From DATJOJ01 sp035507035 (lineage in GTDB: Bacteria > Acidobacteriota > Terriglobia > Terriglobales > Acidobacteriaceae), in the NCBI GenBank assembly GCA_035507035.1, contig DATJOJ010000032.1:44593-108592 (forward strand): a DNA stretch of 64,000 nucleotides, read 5' to 3'. Shown piece by piece: positions 16,658 through 25,358 of this stretch. The notes beneath the pieces are model-generated. The model made no database searches, had not been told where the DNA came from, and saw only the letters and a list, made by a program, of their open reading frames with translations. How positions within the stretch are numbered: the first letter of the stretch is position 1; each line of letters opens with the position of its first letter. Made by a program: the position numbers and the translations under genes.

Positions 16658-19096
16658 TCAAGCCACGCGTTCGGGTTGCTTGGCGGGTGCGTTGGAAACT
16701 CGATCGGCAGATGTTCTTCTGGGCGGGAACTCGGGAGTAACCGTGTCCCAACCATTCAGCACTCCTTTGTAGACCTCGGCGATTTGTCGCGCAATTTGTG
16801 GCCAAAGATAGCGCTGCTGGATGAGCCGTTGAGCACTTCGCCCTGCCGCGGTGCGAATTTCGGGATCGAAGAGAAGAAGTCCCAACATCCGGGCCAGGTC
16901 ATCGACATCGCCGGCGCGAAAAGTGAAGCCGGCGCCATCGACGACTTCCCGGTTCTCAGGAATATCGCTGGTCAAGACGCAAAGTCCCGCGCCCATAGCA
17001 TCCAGCAGGGCGAGCGAGAGTCCTTCAAGATCAGAAGGCAAGACGAAGAGTGCCGCGTTGGTCAGCAATTCATTCAGCGCGTCGCCAGAGACCCAGTTCA
17101 GAAGAGTAATATTTTGTGACTGATGGCGTTGAAGCTGAGCGGCGTAAGCATCGGTATGGCTGGAGCCACCGGCGAGGACAAGTTTGTACGCAGTGTTCAA
17201 CTTTTCGAATGCGCTGATTAGGAGATGGCAGTTTTTTTCGGGCGAGAATCGTCCGAGAAAAAGGGCATAGCAGTTCGGTTCGAGTCCCCACTGCGCGAGC
17301 TGAGTTGGCAGATTTCGCGGGCGAAGTGCGGCACCGTTGGGAATGTATTTGGTTTCTCTTCCATAGCGAACGCGATAATAGTCCTGCAAGGTCTTTGAGA
17401 CCACCATGGTTGCATTCGGCAGACGAACCGCGGCGGCTTCCCCCCAACGCAGGATTTTCGATGCGATACGTCCCCACTTCTTGCGTTGCCAATCCAGGCC
17501 TTGGACGGTCACGATTGTTTTCTTGCCTGCCAGTCGGGGCAGAAAGGAAAAAAGCGCGGGACCTAGCGCGTGGTAATGGACGATATCATTCGAGCTGAAC
17601 ATCACGTGTAATGAGCTAAGGAAAGTGTGGATGACGGTCTCAAAATGCTTAGACCGAATCGTGGGCAGGCGGACTAGCCGCATGCCATTGTGGGTTGCAA
17701 GATTGGGCGTGAAATAAGTGCGGCAATAAATTGTGACGGCATAACCGAGCGCGGCAAGCTCTTTGCCGACTTCTTCGTAGTAGGCTTCAATCCCACTGTA
17801 TTTCGAAATGACGCCACGGCCTCCGATGAACGCGACGCGCACAGGAGGCTTTTTCCGCGAGGGAGCCACGGCACACAGCGTCATCTCGTCATACACCCGC
17901 ATTAGTTCCTGATAGTGCTTTTCTGGGGTGTGATTTGTTTCGATCAGGCTCCGGGCAGCAGCTCCCATCCTGGCGATCACTTGCGGTTGGAAGGCCAGCT
18001 GCGAGATTGCATTTGCCAGTTGTTCGACATTGCCCGGCTCATAGAGAAGGCCGGTTTCGTGGGGATGAACCAACTCGCGGCGCGAGCCCAGATCGGAAGC
18101 GACGACGGGACGCTGCCATGCATAGGATTCAAGAATGCTCTTGCCCAAGGTCTCATAGGCATGGGAAGGAAGCACGGTGAAGCGGGATGCGGCGATCGCT
18201 TGGTTCAACTCTTCGCCGCCGAGGTGGCCGAGAAAATCGACGTTGTTCAAGTCAAGAATCTTTACCAGGCGCTCTAGTTGCGCTCGCTCCGGCCCGTCTC
18301 CCGCGATCGATAGGCGGAGTTGCGGCAGAGACCGCATGGCATGGATGAGATCCGTGACTCCCTTTTCCGGCGATAACCGGCCGAAGTAAAGAATCGGCGC
18401 ATCGAGCGCGGGTGGCGGAGGCGCAGGCGACAGTTTCTGGAAATGAGGAAGGACCGAGATGCTTGGCGGATCGAATTTATTCCTGATCAGAAGATCCTTG
18501 GCGAACTGGCTGGGCGTGAGAAAGTGGTCGACGCATTTTCGGTATGTTTTCAGCCAGTAGTGAAAATAGGCTTCCGCCACGAGTACGGCCGAAGCGCACC
18601 GCGATTCGGTATAGCAGCCTTCGGTGAAAACTTTCCAGAACTTTCCCGTGCATGGTTTTTCGCAGGCATGGCCGTGAGAGACGAAGTTGTAAGCCGGGCA
18701 GAGCAGCTTGAAATCGTTCAAGTGATAAAGCGTAGGGATGCCTTGGGCTTTCAGTTCCCACAAAATCGAGGGCGAAAGATGATGATAGATATTGCGAATG
18801 TGAGCGATATCGGGGCGAAATCTGGCGATCAGTTGTCGCAGCCGCTGCCTGGCGTCGGTCGAATAGATAGCGTGGGCTGCGAGTTTGGCGCGAGCCGTCC
18901 AACTTCGGCTCTCGTCTTTGAAGTCAATGTGAGGCACGAACCATTCATCGAATGGCGTGCTGGCGCCTCGAGAGTCGGACATAGAGAACAATGCCACTTC
19001 GTGGCCATGGGCGCGCAGGAGATCCATGAGTTCGAAGAGATAGACTTCGGTGCCGCTGAAGGGAAAGTTGTATTTATTGCAGAACAGGATCTTCAT
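16658..19096 (-). CDS. Double-domain GT4 glycosyltransferase (fusion of two transferases)
   Basis: The 812-residue protein contains two complete GT-B (GT4) transferases in tandem. The first (about 1-415) begins MKILFCNKYNFPFSGTEVYLFEL and has FGRLSPEKGVTDLI, AGDGPERAQLERL and an ETLGKSILESYAWQRPVVA donor-site segment. The second (about 420-790) begins VRVAFIGGRGVISKYSGIEAY and has LGRFSPEKNCHLLI and EGLSLALLDAMGAG. Each would use a nucleotide sugar and add one residue to the lipid-linked repeat unit. The start ATG (19096-19094) has AGGAAA upstream and overlaps the previous gene by 23 bases. It is the last gene of the exopolysaccharide operon. Confidence 0.9.
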   Translation of the reverse strand: MKILFCNKYNFPFSGTEVYLFELMDLLRAHGHEVALFSMSDSRGASTPFDEWFVPHIDFKDESRSWTARAKLAAHAIYSTDARQRLRQLIARFRPDIAHIRNIYHHLSPSILWELKAQGIPTLYHLNDFKLLCPAYNFVSHGHACEKPCTGKFWKVFTEGCYTESRCASAVLVAEAYFHYWLKTYRKCVDHFLTPSQFAKDLLIRNKFDPPSISVLPHFQKLSPAPPPPALDAPILYFGRLSPEKGVTDLIHAMRSLPQLRLSIAGDGPERAQLERLVKILDLNNVDFLGHLGGEELNQAIAASRFTVLPSHAYETLGKSILESYAWQRPVVASDLGSRRELVHPHETGLLYEPGNVEQLANAISQLAFQPQVIARMGAAARSLIETNHTPEKHYQELMRVYDEMTLCAVAPSRKKPPVRVAFIGGRGVISKYSGIEAYYEEVGKELAALGYAVTIYCRTYFTPNLATHNGMRLVRLPTIRSKHFETVIHTFLSSLHVMFSSNDIVHYHALGPALFSFLPRLAGKKTIVTVQGLDWQRKKWGRIASKILRWGEAAAVRLPNATMVVSKTLQDYYRVRYGRETKYIPNGAALRPRNLPTQLAQWGLEPNCYALFLGRFSPEKNCHLLISAFEKLNTAYKLVLAGGSSHTDAYAAQLQRHQSQNITLLNWVSGDALNELLTNAALFVLPSDLEGLSLALLDAMGAGLCVLTSDIPENREVVDGAGFTFRAGDVDDLARMLGLLLFDPEIRTAAGRSAQRLIQQRYLWPQIARQIAEVYKGVLNGWDTVTPEFPPRRTSADRVSNAPAKQPERVA

Positions 19097-20342
19097 AAAC
19101 TGTTTCCTGAGGGGCAGAATTGTCGGTTGCTGACGCGGCGCCAAGGGTAGCGAACATGCGGTCACAAAAGCTTGTCAGATTCTTTTGCTGGTCAAAATGG
19201 TGTTGCACGTACACGCGGGCGGCTCGACCAAGCGGGCCGAGGGCTACTCGGTTGTCATGAATCATTTCTAGTTGAGCCACAAAACCCTCCAGTGAGCCGG
19301 AGCGATATAGGAACCCAGTTTCGCCATGGGAAACCAGCTCTGGAATCGCAGTAATTTCCGGTGCGAGCACGATCTTTTCGTGGGCCATGGCTTCCATCAG
19401 GACAAGTGGGAGGCCTTCGCTGCGGCTGGTGAGGACCACGAGATCGGCCATTTCGTAGTAGTCGTGCATCTCGTCATGCGAGACCTGGCCGAGCAGGCGA
19501 ACATCACGCGCTAAGTCGAATTCATCAATCACTCGTTCCAGGTGGCGGCGCTCGTTGCCTTCCCCGGCAATCAGACAGGTGAACTGAAGGCCGCGTGCCT
19601 TAAGCTCTCGGCAGGCGCGTAGCAAGAAGGCGTGATCTTTTACTGGATGCAGACGACCGGCGGCGAGAATGATGAACGAAGATGTATCGGTCCTGGTCCG
19701 AAACGTCGAAGGACGATTCTCGGCGCAATCAACGCCGAGTCGATGGGTGATGATCTTGGCCGGATTCACTTTGGAATAGTGGGTCAGCAAATATTGGCGA
19801 TTGAATTCGGAGATGGTGATGCAAACCTCGCAGAATTCCAGCTTGAGGTCGAGGTAGGCGGGATCGAGCAGAATGTCGGAGCCGTGCAGCGTCATGCTGA
19901 AGGGAATTCCGAGAAGGCGGGCGGCGACCATCGCGACCCACGAGCCGAAATATCCATGGTGTACGTGAATGTGCTGGACATGACGGTGCTCGAGCGCTAC
20001 CGCGTAGTAGATTCCAAGGAATGTGTGCGCGAGGGCACATATGCGCTTCGCGAGCGATTCCCTTCCTTGAAACAAAATGCGGCGAAGAAAAACTTGTATG
20101 ACCGTAAGGTTGCAGAGAGCGAACCGAAGGGATCGCAGAATGGTTTTCAGCCGCAACGGCTGCAGATACAAAGTTTGCCTTACCCAGGAATCTGGATCGC
20201 TGTGACTGCCGGACAAGACCCGCCGCGCGCTGCACGGAATGACAGTCACTCCGCGCTTGCGCAGTTCCCCAATTTCATCGACCACATAGCGTTCGGTCTG
20301 CGCTGGGAATAAGTTCGCGAGATAGGCGATCGTCGACGGCAT
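19074..20342 (-). CDS. GT4 glycosyltransferase, exopolysaccharide type
   Basis: A 422-residue single GT-B transferase close in pattern to WcaL/AmsK-like colanic-acid and amylovoran transferases: MPSTIAYLANLFPAQTERYVVDEI at the start, HIHVHHGYFGSWVA, SMTLHGSDIL, AAGRLHPVKDHAFLL and the donor-site SRSEGLPLVLMEAMAHEKIVLAPEITAIPE near 320-350. It should add one sugar to the growing repeat unit at the inner membrane. It lies 13 bases after the flippase gene and overlaps the next transferase gene. Confidence 0.9.
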   Translation of the reverse strand: MPSTIAYLANLFPAQTERYVVDEIGELRKRGVTVIPCSARRVLSGSHSDPDSWVRQTLYLQPLRLKTILRSLRFALCNLTVIQVFLRRILFQGRESLAKRICALAHTFLGIYYAVALEHRHVQHIHVHHGYFGSWVAMVAARLLGIPFSMTLHGSDILLDPAYLDLKLEFCEVCITISEFNRQYLLTHYSKVNPAKIITHRLGVDCAENRPSTFRTRTDTSSFIILAAGRLHPVKDHAFLLRACRELKARGLQFTCLIAGEGNERRHLERVIDEFDLARDVRLLGQVSHDEMHDYYEMADLVVLTSRSEGLPLVLMEAMAHEKIVLAPEITAIPELVSHGETGFLYRSGSLEGFVAQLEMIHDNRVALGPLGRAARVYVQHHFDQQKNLTSFCDRMFATLGAASATDNSAPQETVYEDPVLQ

Positions 20343-20355
20343 CAGAGTTCTGTTC

Positions 20356-21732
20356 TCAATCGAGTAACCCCACGGTACGGGAAATCGAACTCACGAACAG
20401 GACAGCGGCAAAAGTTGCAAGCCAGGGCACAAGGCGGCGATAGGAGATGAATACACTGCGCGCCAGACCGGCGTGAATCGCGCCGTAAGAGGCGCAAGCG
20501 ACTAGTTCCGCCCAGCCGTAACCCACGATGCCGGCACGGGGCAGCAAAAACAGGGTGGTAAGCGCCAACAGAACCACGTGCGCTGTGTAAGCTTCAGTGA
20601 CAACGCGAGCTTCCCCGATCACGAACAGAGCCGAAGCCTGCAGGTTGTAAATCGAGTTGACGAGAACACCCGCAGCGACAAATGGATAAACCGCTAGGCT
20701 GGGCAGCCAGCGCGGTCCGGCAAAGTGTCTCAGCAGGAACGGACCGCACAGGGCGAAGCCGCACAACAAAGGTCCTAACGTGATCACTTGCAGAAAGAGT
20801 GCCTGCTCCAAGGCGTTGCGAAATTGTTCGTGATGATCCTGCAAGCGCGCGAGACCCGCGACCGCAATGCGTCCGGCAGCCAAGCGGAACGTACCGAGCG
20901 ATTCCGCAATGCGGATGGCCAGGGCAACAAATGCCACGCCCTCCGGACCGGCGAAGCGTCCCACCAGCAAGGGATTGACCAGGGTTCGCAGCTGCCAAGT
21001 CCGGAGCGAGGTGGTCAGGCTGAGGCCATAAGAAAGCATGGTTCGCGCCTGCGAGCGTTCAAACCGCAATCGGGTCGGGTTTGGCGCGATGCTGACGACG
21101 GCAAGCAGAGTGAAAACTTGCCATGCGATCTGTCCGAGGACGGGGGCCCAGACTCCGGTGTGCCGCCAAGCCATCAGTACCGCCGTCAAGAGACCGGCAA
21201 ATTGACTAATCAATTCGATGACGGCGATTCGCCCAAAATCGAGGGCCCGCTCCAGCTGAGCCATGGGGACGCCGGTCAGTCCGGAGACTGGGATGGTCAG
21301 CAAAAGAGCGAGATAAGGCCACACGAATTCCCGGTTTCCGAACCAGCGAACCAGCAAAGGCGCGACCGAAGCGCCTGCGCCGAGCAAGACGACGGAGGCG
21401 GCAAGAATGAGAGTAGTTGCGGTGCCGAAGTCGTTTGCAGTGGGGGCTTCGCTACGCACGAGATAGGTGTCGACGCCTAACCGGGCCAACGTGGCTAGAA
21501 AGGCTACGATTCCGACAGCCGCCACAAACAAGCCGTAGGCATGAGGTCCAATCCACCAAGTCATGACCAGCATGTTCGCGAGACTTACCAGCACCCCCAA
21601 ACCGTATCGCGCAGCGAGGAAGATCCCTCCTCGCACGGTTTGATCAGGAATAGCTTGGCGAGAGACTGGGCGTAATGTTTGGGGCGTCGCAGCTGTGTCG
21701 AGCTTTTTAAGGGCAAGCCTAAGCGCGGGCAT
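20356..21732 (-). CDS. Lipid-linked repeat-unit flippase (Wzx-like)
   Basis: A 458-residue membrane protein with 12 or so hydrophobic segments, of the MATE/MOP polysaccharide-transporter type (RGGIFLAARYGLGVLVSLANMLVMTWWIG at the start, GAYGLFV-like GPHAYGLFVAA segment, then regularly spaced helices). It would flip undecaprenyl-linked repeat units to the periplasm. The start at 21732 overlaps the ligase/polymerase gene end by 14 bases, which indicates translational coupling in the operon. Names beyond Wzx-like are not justified. Confidence 0.87.
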   Translation of the reverse strand: MPALRLALKKLDTAATPQTLRPVSRQAIPDQTVRGGIFLAARYGLGVLVSLANMLVMTWWIGPHAYGLFVAAVGIVAFLATLARLGVDTYLVRSEAPTANDFGTATTLILAASVVLLGAGASVAPLLVRWFGNREFVWPYLALLLTIPVSGLTGVPMAQLERALDFGRIAVIELISQFAGLLTAVLMAWRHTGVWAPVLGQIAWQVFTLLAVVSIAPNPTRLRFERSQARTMLSYGLSLTTSLRTWQLRTLVNPLLVGRFAGPEGVAFVALAIRIAESLGTFRLAAGRIAVAGLARLQDHHEQFRNALEQALFLQVITLGPLLCGFALCGPFLLRHFAGPRWLPSLAVYPFVAAGVLVNSIYNLQASALFVIGEARVVTEAYTAHVVLLALTTLFLLPRAGIVGYGWAELVACASYGAIHAGLARSVFISYRRLVPWLATFAAVLFVSSISRTVGLLD

Positions 21733-23035
21733 GGGCCCCGCTCGGGTTACGGTTTTGAGCTGCCATCATGCCTGCCAGGGTGAACAGATAGCCGTTCACG
21801 AATTGATAGTTCATGACCACGAACATGCTGTTCACGACGTAAACAAGAAGAATCACTGGCCATAGCGAGCGGAATTGCCGATCGAGAAAACCGCCATTGC
21901 TTTCGGAGGCATTATTTCGAGCGACCCGGAAGAGATCGATGAAGACCCAAATATAGAGCGCCAATCCGACGAGGCCGTACTGAACGAGGACTTCGAGATA
22001 GGTGTTATGAAAAAAATATTCGTCCTGGCGAAATTCAGTGATGCGGTTGGAGAGCTCTGCCTGCATGGCGCGTGCGCCCCAGCCGTTGAGCGGCTTCTGC
22101 AGGAACATTTCCCACCCCGCTTGGTAGACGGCCATGCGGAACTGGACGGGAGAGCTGTCGGCCAGTCGATCGCTTAACGACCGATGACCATCGACGATGA
22201 CCACAAAGCCGGACAAACCTAAGACGCAGATCAGCGCGATGACGAGAACGGCGCGGCGCAAGCGGCGATGAGGACTGAGTAAGAAAATCGCCAAAATAGA
22301 TCCCGCAAATGATAGCCAGACTGATCGAGTTTTCGTAGCGAGAATCGCGGCGGGTAGAGCCACCAGGAAGAAAATCGCGAGAACAGCAGGCAAGTGCTTG
22401 CGGCGGAAGGAATCTAAAGCGATCAATCCCAGGGTGTTTAGAGCAACTCCGTTGGCGACGGCCTGCAGAAACGGACCCCGCGCTCGGTCCGTATGGATGC
22501 CGAAGCCTTCGTTCAAAATGTAGCGAGGGAAGATGAGCTCTTTGGCGCCGATCAGGAAGAAGACTGCGATCAGGCTTAGGTAGGCGAGCACGCACAAGGA
22601 GAAGATTTCGAAGTGTCGTTTCGACGATGAGTCCTCAAAAATGTATCCGGCAAGGAGAAAAAATGCGAGAGGTAGAAACCACTTTGCGGCAAACATGCTC
22701 CATATTTCAGGATCGTAGGGCTGAGATGAAACGCCGCAAAGCGCAAGCATAACAAGCCCTAGCATTGGCCAGGTCACTGGGCGAGGGGGGATTATCGGCG
22801 TTCGCAACACGCAAATTCGCAACAGGACGACCAAGACCAGCGCGACAAAGGCGATGCGGTCGTATGGAGGAAAGCGATAATCGGGCGGGTGAAAGAGCAT
22901 CAATCCTATGACAGCCATGAACAGGAGCGAGGGCGTAGCGACCAGTGCCTGAATGGGACGCGCTCCAGCCCGGATGAACCATGCGAGCAAGTCGGAGGGA
23001 AATTGGCTGGGTGCGGTTTGTTCGAACTCGGCCAT
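21719..23035 (-). CDS. O-antigen ligase/polymerase family membrane protein (Wzy/WaaL-like)
   Basis: A 438-residue membrane protein with 10-12 helices and the large periplasmic loop before EMFLQKPLNGWGARAM...EYFFHNTYLEVLVQYGLVG, the hallmark of the O-antigen ligase/polymerase family (Wzy_C). In this operon setting it is more likely the repeat-unit polymerase than a lipid A ligase. The ATG at 23035-23033 directly follows the stop of the upstream gene and was preferred over a frame open to 23251 that would lie inside that gene. Confidence 0.86.
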   Translation of the reverse strand: MAEFEQTAPSQFPSDLLAWFIRAGARPIQALVATPSLLFMAVIGLMLFHPPDYRFPPYDRIAFVALVLVVLLRICVLRTPIIPPRPVTWPMLGLVMLALCGVSSQPYDPEIWSMFAAKWFLPLAFFLLAGYIFEDSSSKRHFEIFSLCVLAYLSLIAVFFLIGAKELIFPRYILNEGFGIHTDRARGPFLQAVANGVALNTLGLIALDSFRRKHLPAVLAIFFLVALPAAILATKTRSVWLSFAGSILAIFLLSPHRRLRRAVLVIALICVLGLSGFVVIVDGHRSLSDRLADSSPVQFRMAVYQAGWEMFLQKPLNGWGARAMQAELSNRITEFRQDEYFFHNTYLEVLVQYGLVGLALYIWVFIDLFRVARNNASESNGGFLDRQFRSLWPVILLVYVVNSMFVVMNYQFVNGYLFTLAGMMAAQNRNPSGAHARA

Positions 23036-23036
23036 G

Positions 23037-24638
23037 CTAGGCACCTTCTCCGCGCAGCACGACCAGCATCGTCCTGCAGAGAATTTTGAAATCCAGCCAG
23101 AGATTCCAGCCAGCAATGTACTCACGGTCGAGCGACATGCTGCGCTCGAAAGATGGATCGTGGCGCGCAGTGACCTGCCAGAGGCCGGTGAGGCCGGGAG
23201 TGATCTCGAGTCGCTGCCAGTCTTCGAGTTGATAGCGTTCGAAGTCGTCAACGGGATGTGGGCGAGGGCCGACGAGGCTCATCTCGCCGCGCAACACATT
23301 CCAAAGCTGCGGCAGTTCGTCGAGGCTGTAGCGACGCAGGATTCGGCCGACGCGAGTGATACGCGGGTCGTTTGTAATTTTGAAAAATGCACCCTGCCGT
23401 TCGTTTTGGAGCCGCAGCTTTTCCTTGAGCTGATTGGCATTCATGCCCATGGTGCGGAACTTCCAGCAGTGAAAACGCCTGCCCTTGCGGCCGAGGCGAG
23501 GAGCGCTGTAAAAAACCGGGCCGGATGAATCCAGTTTGATGGCAATCGCGATAGCGGCGAGGAACGGAGCGGCCAAGAGCAACGCTGCAGCTGAGAAGAC
23601 TACGTCGATGATGCGCTTCATCAGTAAACCGACGGTTGGAATTCTTTCCTCGCGCAGGGTCAGAACGGGGACATTGCCGACTTTTTCAAAGGTCACTTCT
23701 TCCGCGTCAAAGCCGAGCAGATCGGGCACGACTTTGATATCAATGCGATTGCGGCGTGCCAGCGATACGGCCTCCCTGGCTGCCTCGCTCGCGTACGGAA
23801 TGGTGAGGATGATTTCATCGACGAAATAGCGACGCGCGATGAGAGCCAGGTCGCGAATTCGGCCGCGAACGTCGCCGCCGAGTGGTTCGGTATTGTCCAG
23901 AAAACCGCGGAGAATGAGACGATGCGTTGAATCGCGATTGAGGTGCGAGGCCAAATTGCGCCCGAGCTTCCCAGCGCCCACGATGACGACGTTCCTAACG
24001 TTAGCGGCGCCCGAAGCACCGCGGCGTGTGACGCGACGTGTGCCCCGCCTGAAAGCGAGCATCAAGATAAAGCTGAGGGGGGAGCTGGCCACGGGCGTGA
24101 CGAGAGAAGCAGCCGAGTCTTGAGAAAAAAACTGAGCGCCTATGACAAGAACAGTGGACCAAGCAAGTACCTTGGCGAGCAATGAACGCTCTCGTTGCGG
24201 ACACTGAATGGTTTCTGGATGGTATAGACGCTCAGAATAACCGAAGAGCGTAAAGATGCTTCCGTAAGGGACGAGCAATCCAGGCAACAGCAAGAGTGGA
24301 ACGGCGTGTCGAATCTGTTGCGAGAAAGCTGCACAAATTGAGTAACTGACGGCAATTGCAAAAAAGTCCGCAGATGCCGCCATGGCGAGGGCGGCGCGTT
24401 GGTTTGGCGTGGCGGGCTGGGGCAAGACAGCCTCGGAGAATCTTTGCCAGGTCGTTTTCTGTTGGCGCGAAGTGGGCTCACAATCGCTCTGCCGCAGCCA
24501 GATAGTTCGATCCACGGCGGCGGGGGCTGCCTTTTTTCGAGAGACAGCTGCAGCCGAAGCACGGGTGCCGGGAATCAGGCGCGAGGGAAATGCAGCCTGC
24601 GCTTTCGACGGAATGGTATCAATAGTCGCGGTCGCCAT
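23037..24638 (-). CDS. Polyprenyl glycosylphosphotransferase (initiating enzyme, WcaJ/PssY-like)
   Basis: The 533-residue protein transfers a sugar phosphate from a nucleotide sugar to undecaprenyl phosphate and thereby starts each repeat unit. It has four N-terminal membrane helices (about 80-190), a cytoplasmic CoA-binding-like Rossmann part (NVVIVGAGKLGRNLASHL), a hydrophobic re-entrant helix (IIDVVFSAAALLLAAPFLAAIAI) and the catalytic bacterial-sugar-transferase block with PRLGRKGRRFHCWKFRTM, RRYSLDELPQLWNVL, SLVGPRPHPV and PGLTGLWQV. The family is complete. The stop is one base before the next gene. Confidence 0.95.
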   Translation of the reverse strand: MATATIDTIPSKAQAAFPSRLIPGTRASAAAVSRKKAAPAAVDRTIWLRQSDCEPTSRQQKTTWQRFSEAVLPQPATPNQRAALAMAASADFFAIAVSYSICAAFSQQIRHAVPLLLLPGLLVPYGSIFTLFGYSERLYHPETIQCPQRERSLLAKVLAWSTVLVIGAQFFSQDSAASLVTPVASSPLSFILMLAFRRGTRRVTRRGASGAANVRNVVIVGAGKLGRNLASHLNRDSTHRLILRGFLDNTEPLGGDVRGRIRDLALIARRYFVDEIILTIPYASEAAREAVSLARRNRIDIKVVPDLLGFDAEEVTFEKVGNVPVLTLREERIPTVGLLMKRIIDVVFSAAALLLAAPFLAAIAIAIKLDSSGPVFYSAPRLGRKGRRFHCWKFRTMGMNANQLKEKLRLQNERQGAFFKITNDPRITRVGRILRRYSLDELPQLWNVLRGEMSLVGPRPHPVDDFERYQLEDWQRLEITPGLTGLWQVTARHDPSFERSMSLDREYIAGWNLWLDFKILCRTMLVVLRGEGA

Positions 24639-24650
24639 TTCTAGTCCTAG

Positions 24651-25358
24651 TCACACCCGCTCGTAAATCGCCCGCGGGATCGGGAAGGTGCGCTCGCTGA
24701 GAACCGTTCCCAGCAACCGAACATGCGCGGCGGCCAACATGTCCCTGACCTTTTGCGCGGAAATGCGGCGAGTGGCATTTGCTTCCACAACCAACACAAG
24801 GCCGTCGCATAGCTGAGCGAGCAGGGTGGCCTGGCTGGTCGTCCCTGCAGCGGCCTGGATAACGAGATAATCAAATTCCAGACGCAACTCGGCGAGGCGC
24901 GCCTTTAACCAGACGGCGGAACTGGTGCCTCGCCCTCCGCGGAAAACCTTCGACGGCATATACCAGAGGCGGCTGGAAATCTGGAGTGAAGCATCGCGCA
25001 AGCGTCCAAATCGGGTTTGATCGGAGTTGAACGACCTGGAATCCGGCTGATCCAGGAAACCGGCGTCAAGGATACAGGTGGCGCCAGTAGCTTCGCTTGA
25101 GAGGACATTGGCGACGCCTCGGCAAAGCGCGGAAACCTCGGTCTTAGGATCTACCCCGCTGAAGACCACCTGGCGGCAAGGGTTCGATCCGGCAAAATAC
25201 AAATTTCGCACCAGAGCACGAACCTGTTCGTCGGCAAAGCGTTCCAAATTCGAAGCGGTCGTAGTTTCGACCGTAGCTTGCTGCGGGCGCGCATCGACCG
25301 GGACATCCGGCTCTTCCACTTCCAGACTTTGGGGCATGAGATCGATGAATGTACTCAT
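24651..25358 (-). CDS. Degenerate BY-kinase-like (CpsD/Wzc C-terminal) protein without Walker motifs
   Basis: A 235-residue soluble protein in the place where exopolysaccharide operons normally have the tyrosine autokinase CpsD/CapB. The order of elements matches (VVFSGVDP, a helix, ATCILDAGF, FDYLVIQAAAG, LCDGLVLVVEANATRRISAQKVRDML, LLGTVLSE), but the P-loop GxxxxGK(S/T) is replaced by GVDPKTEVS, the Walker B aspartate/proline pair is QAAA, and the C-terminus has only one Tyr instead of a tyrosine cluster. It is therefore probably a non-catalytic partner of the Wzz-like protein (inference). It overlaps the upstream gene by four bases (ATGA). Confidence 0.72.
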   Translation of the reverse strand: MSTFIDLMPQSLEVEEPDVPVDARPQQATVETTTASNLERFADEQVRALVRNLYFAGSNPCRQVVFSGVDPKTEVSALCRGVANVLSSEATGATCILDAGFLDQPDSRSFNSDQTRFGRLRDASLQISSRLWYMPSKVFRGGRGTSSAVWLKARLAELRLEFDYLVIQAAAGTTSQATLLAQLCDGLVLVVEANATRRISAQKVRDMLAAAHVRLLGTVLSERTFPIPRAIYERV

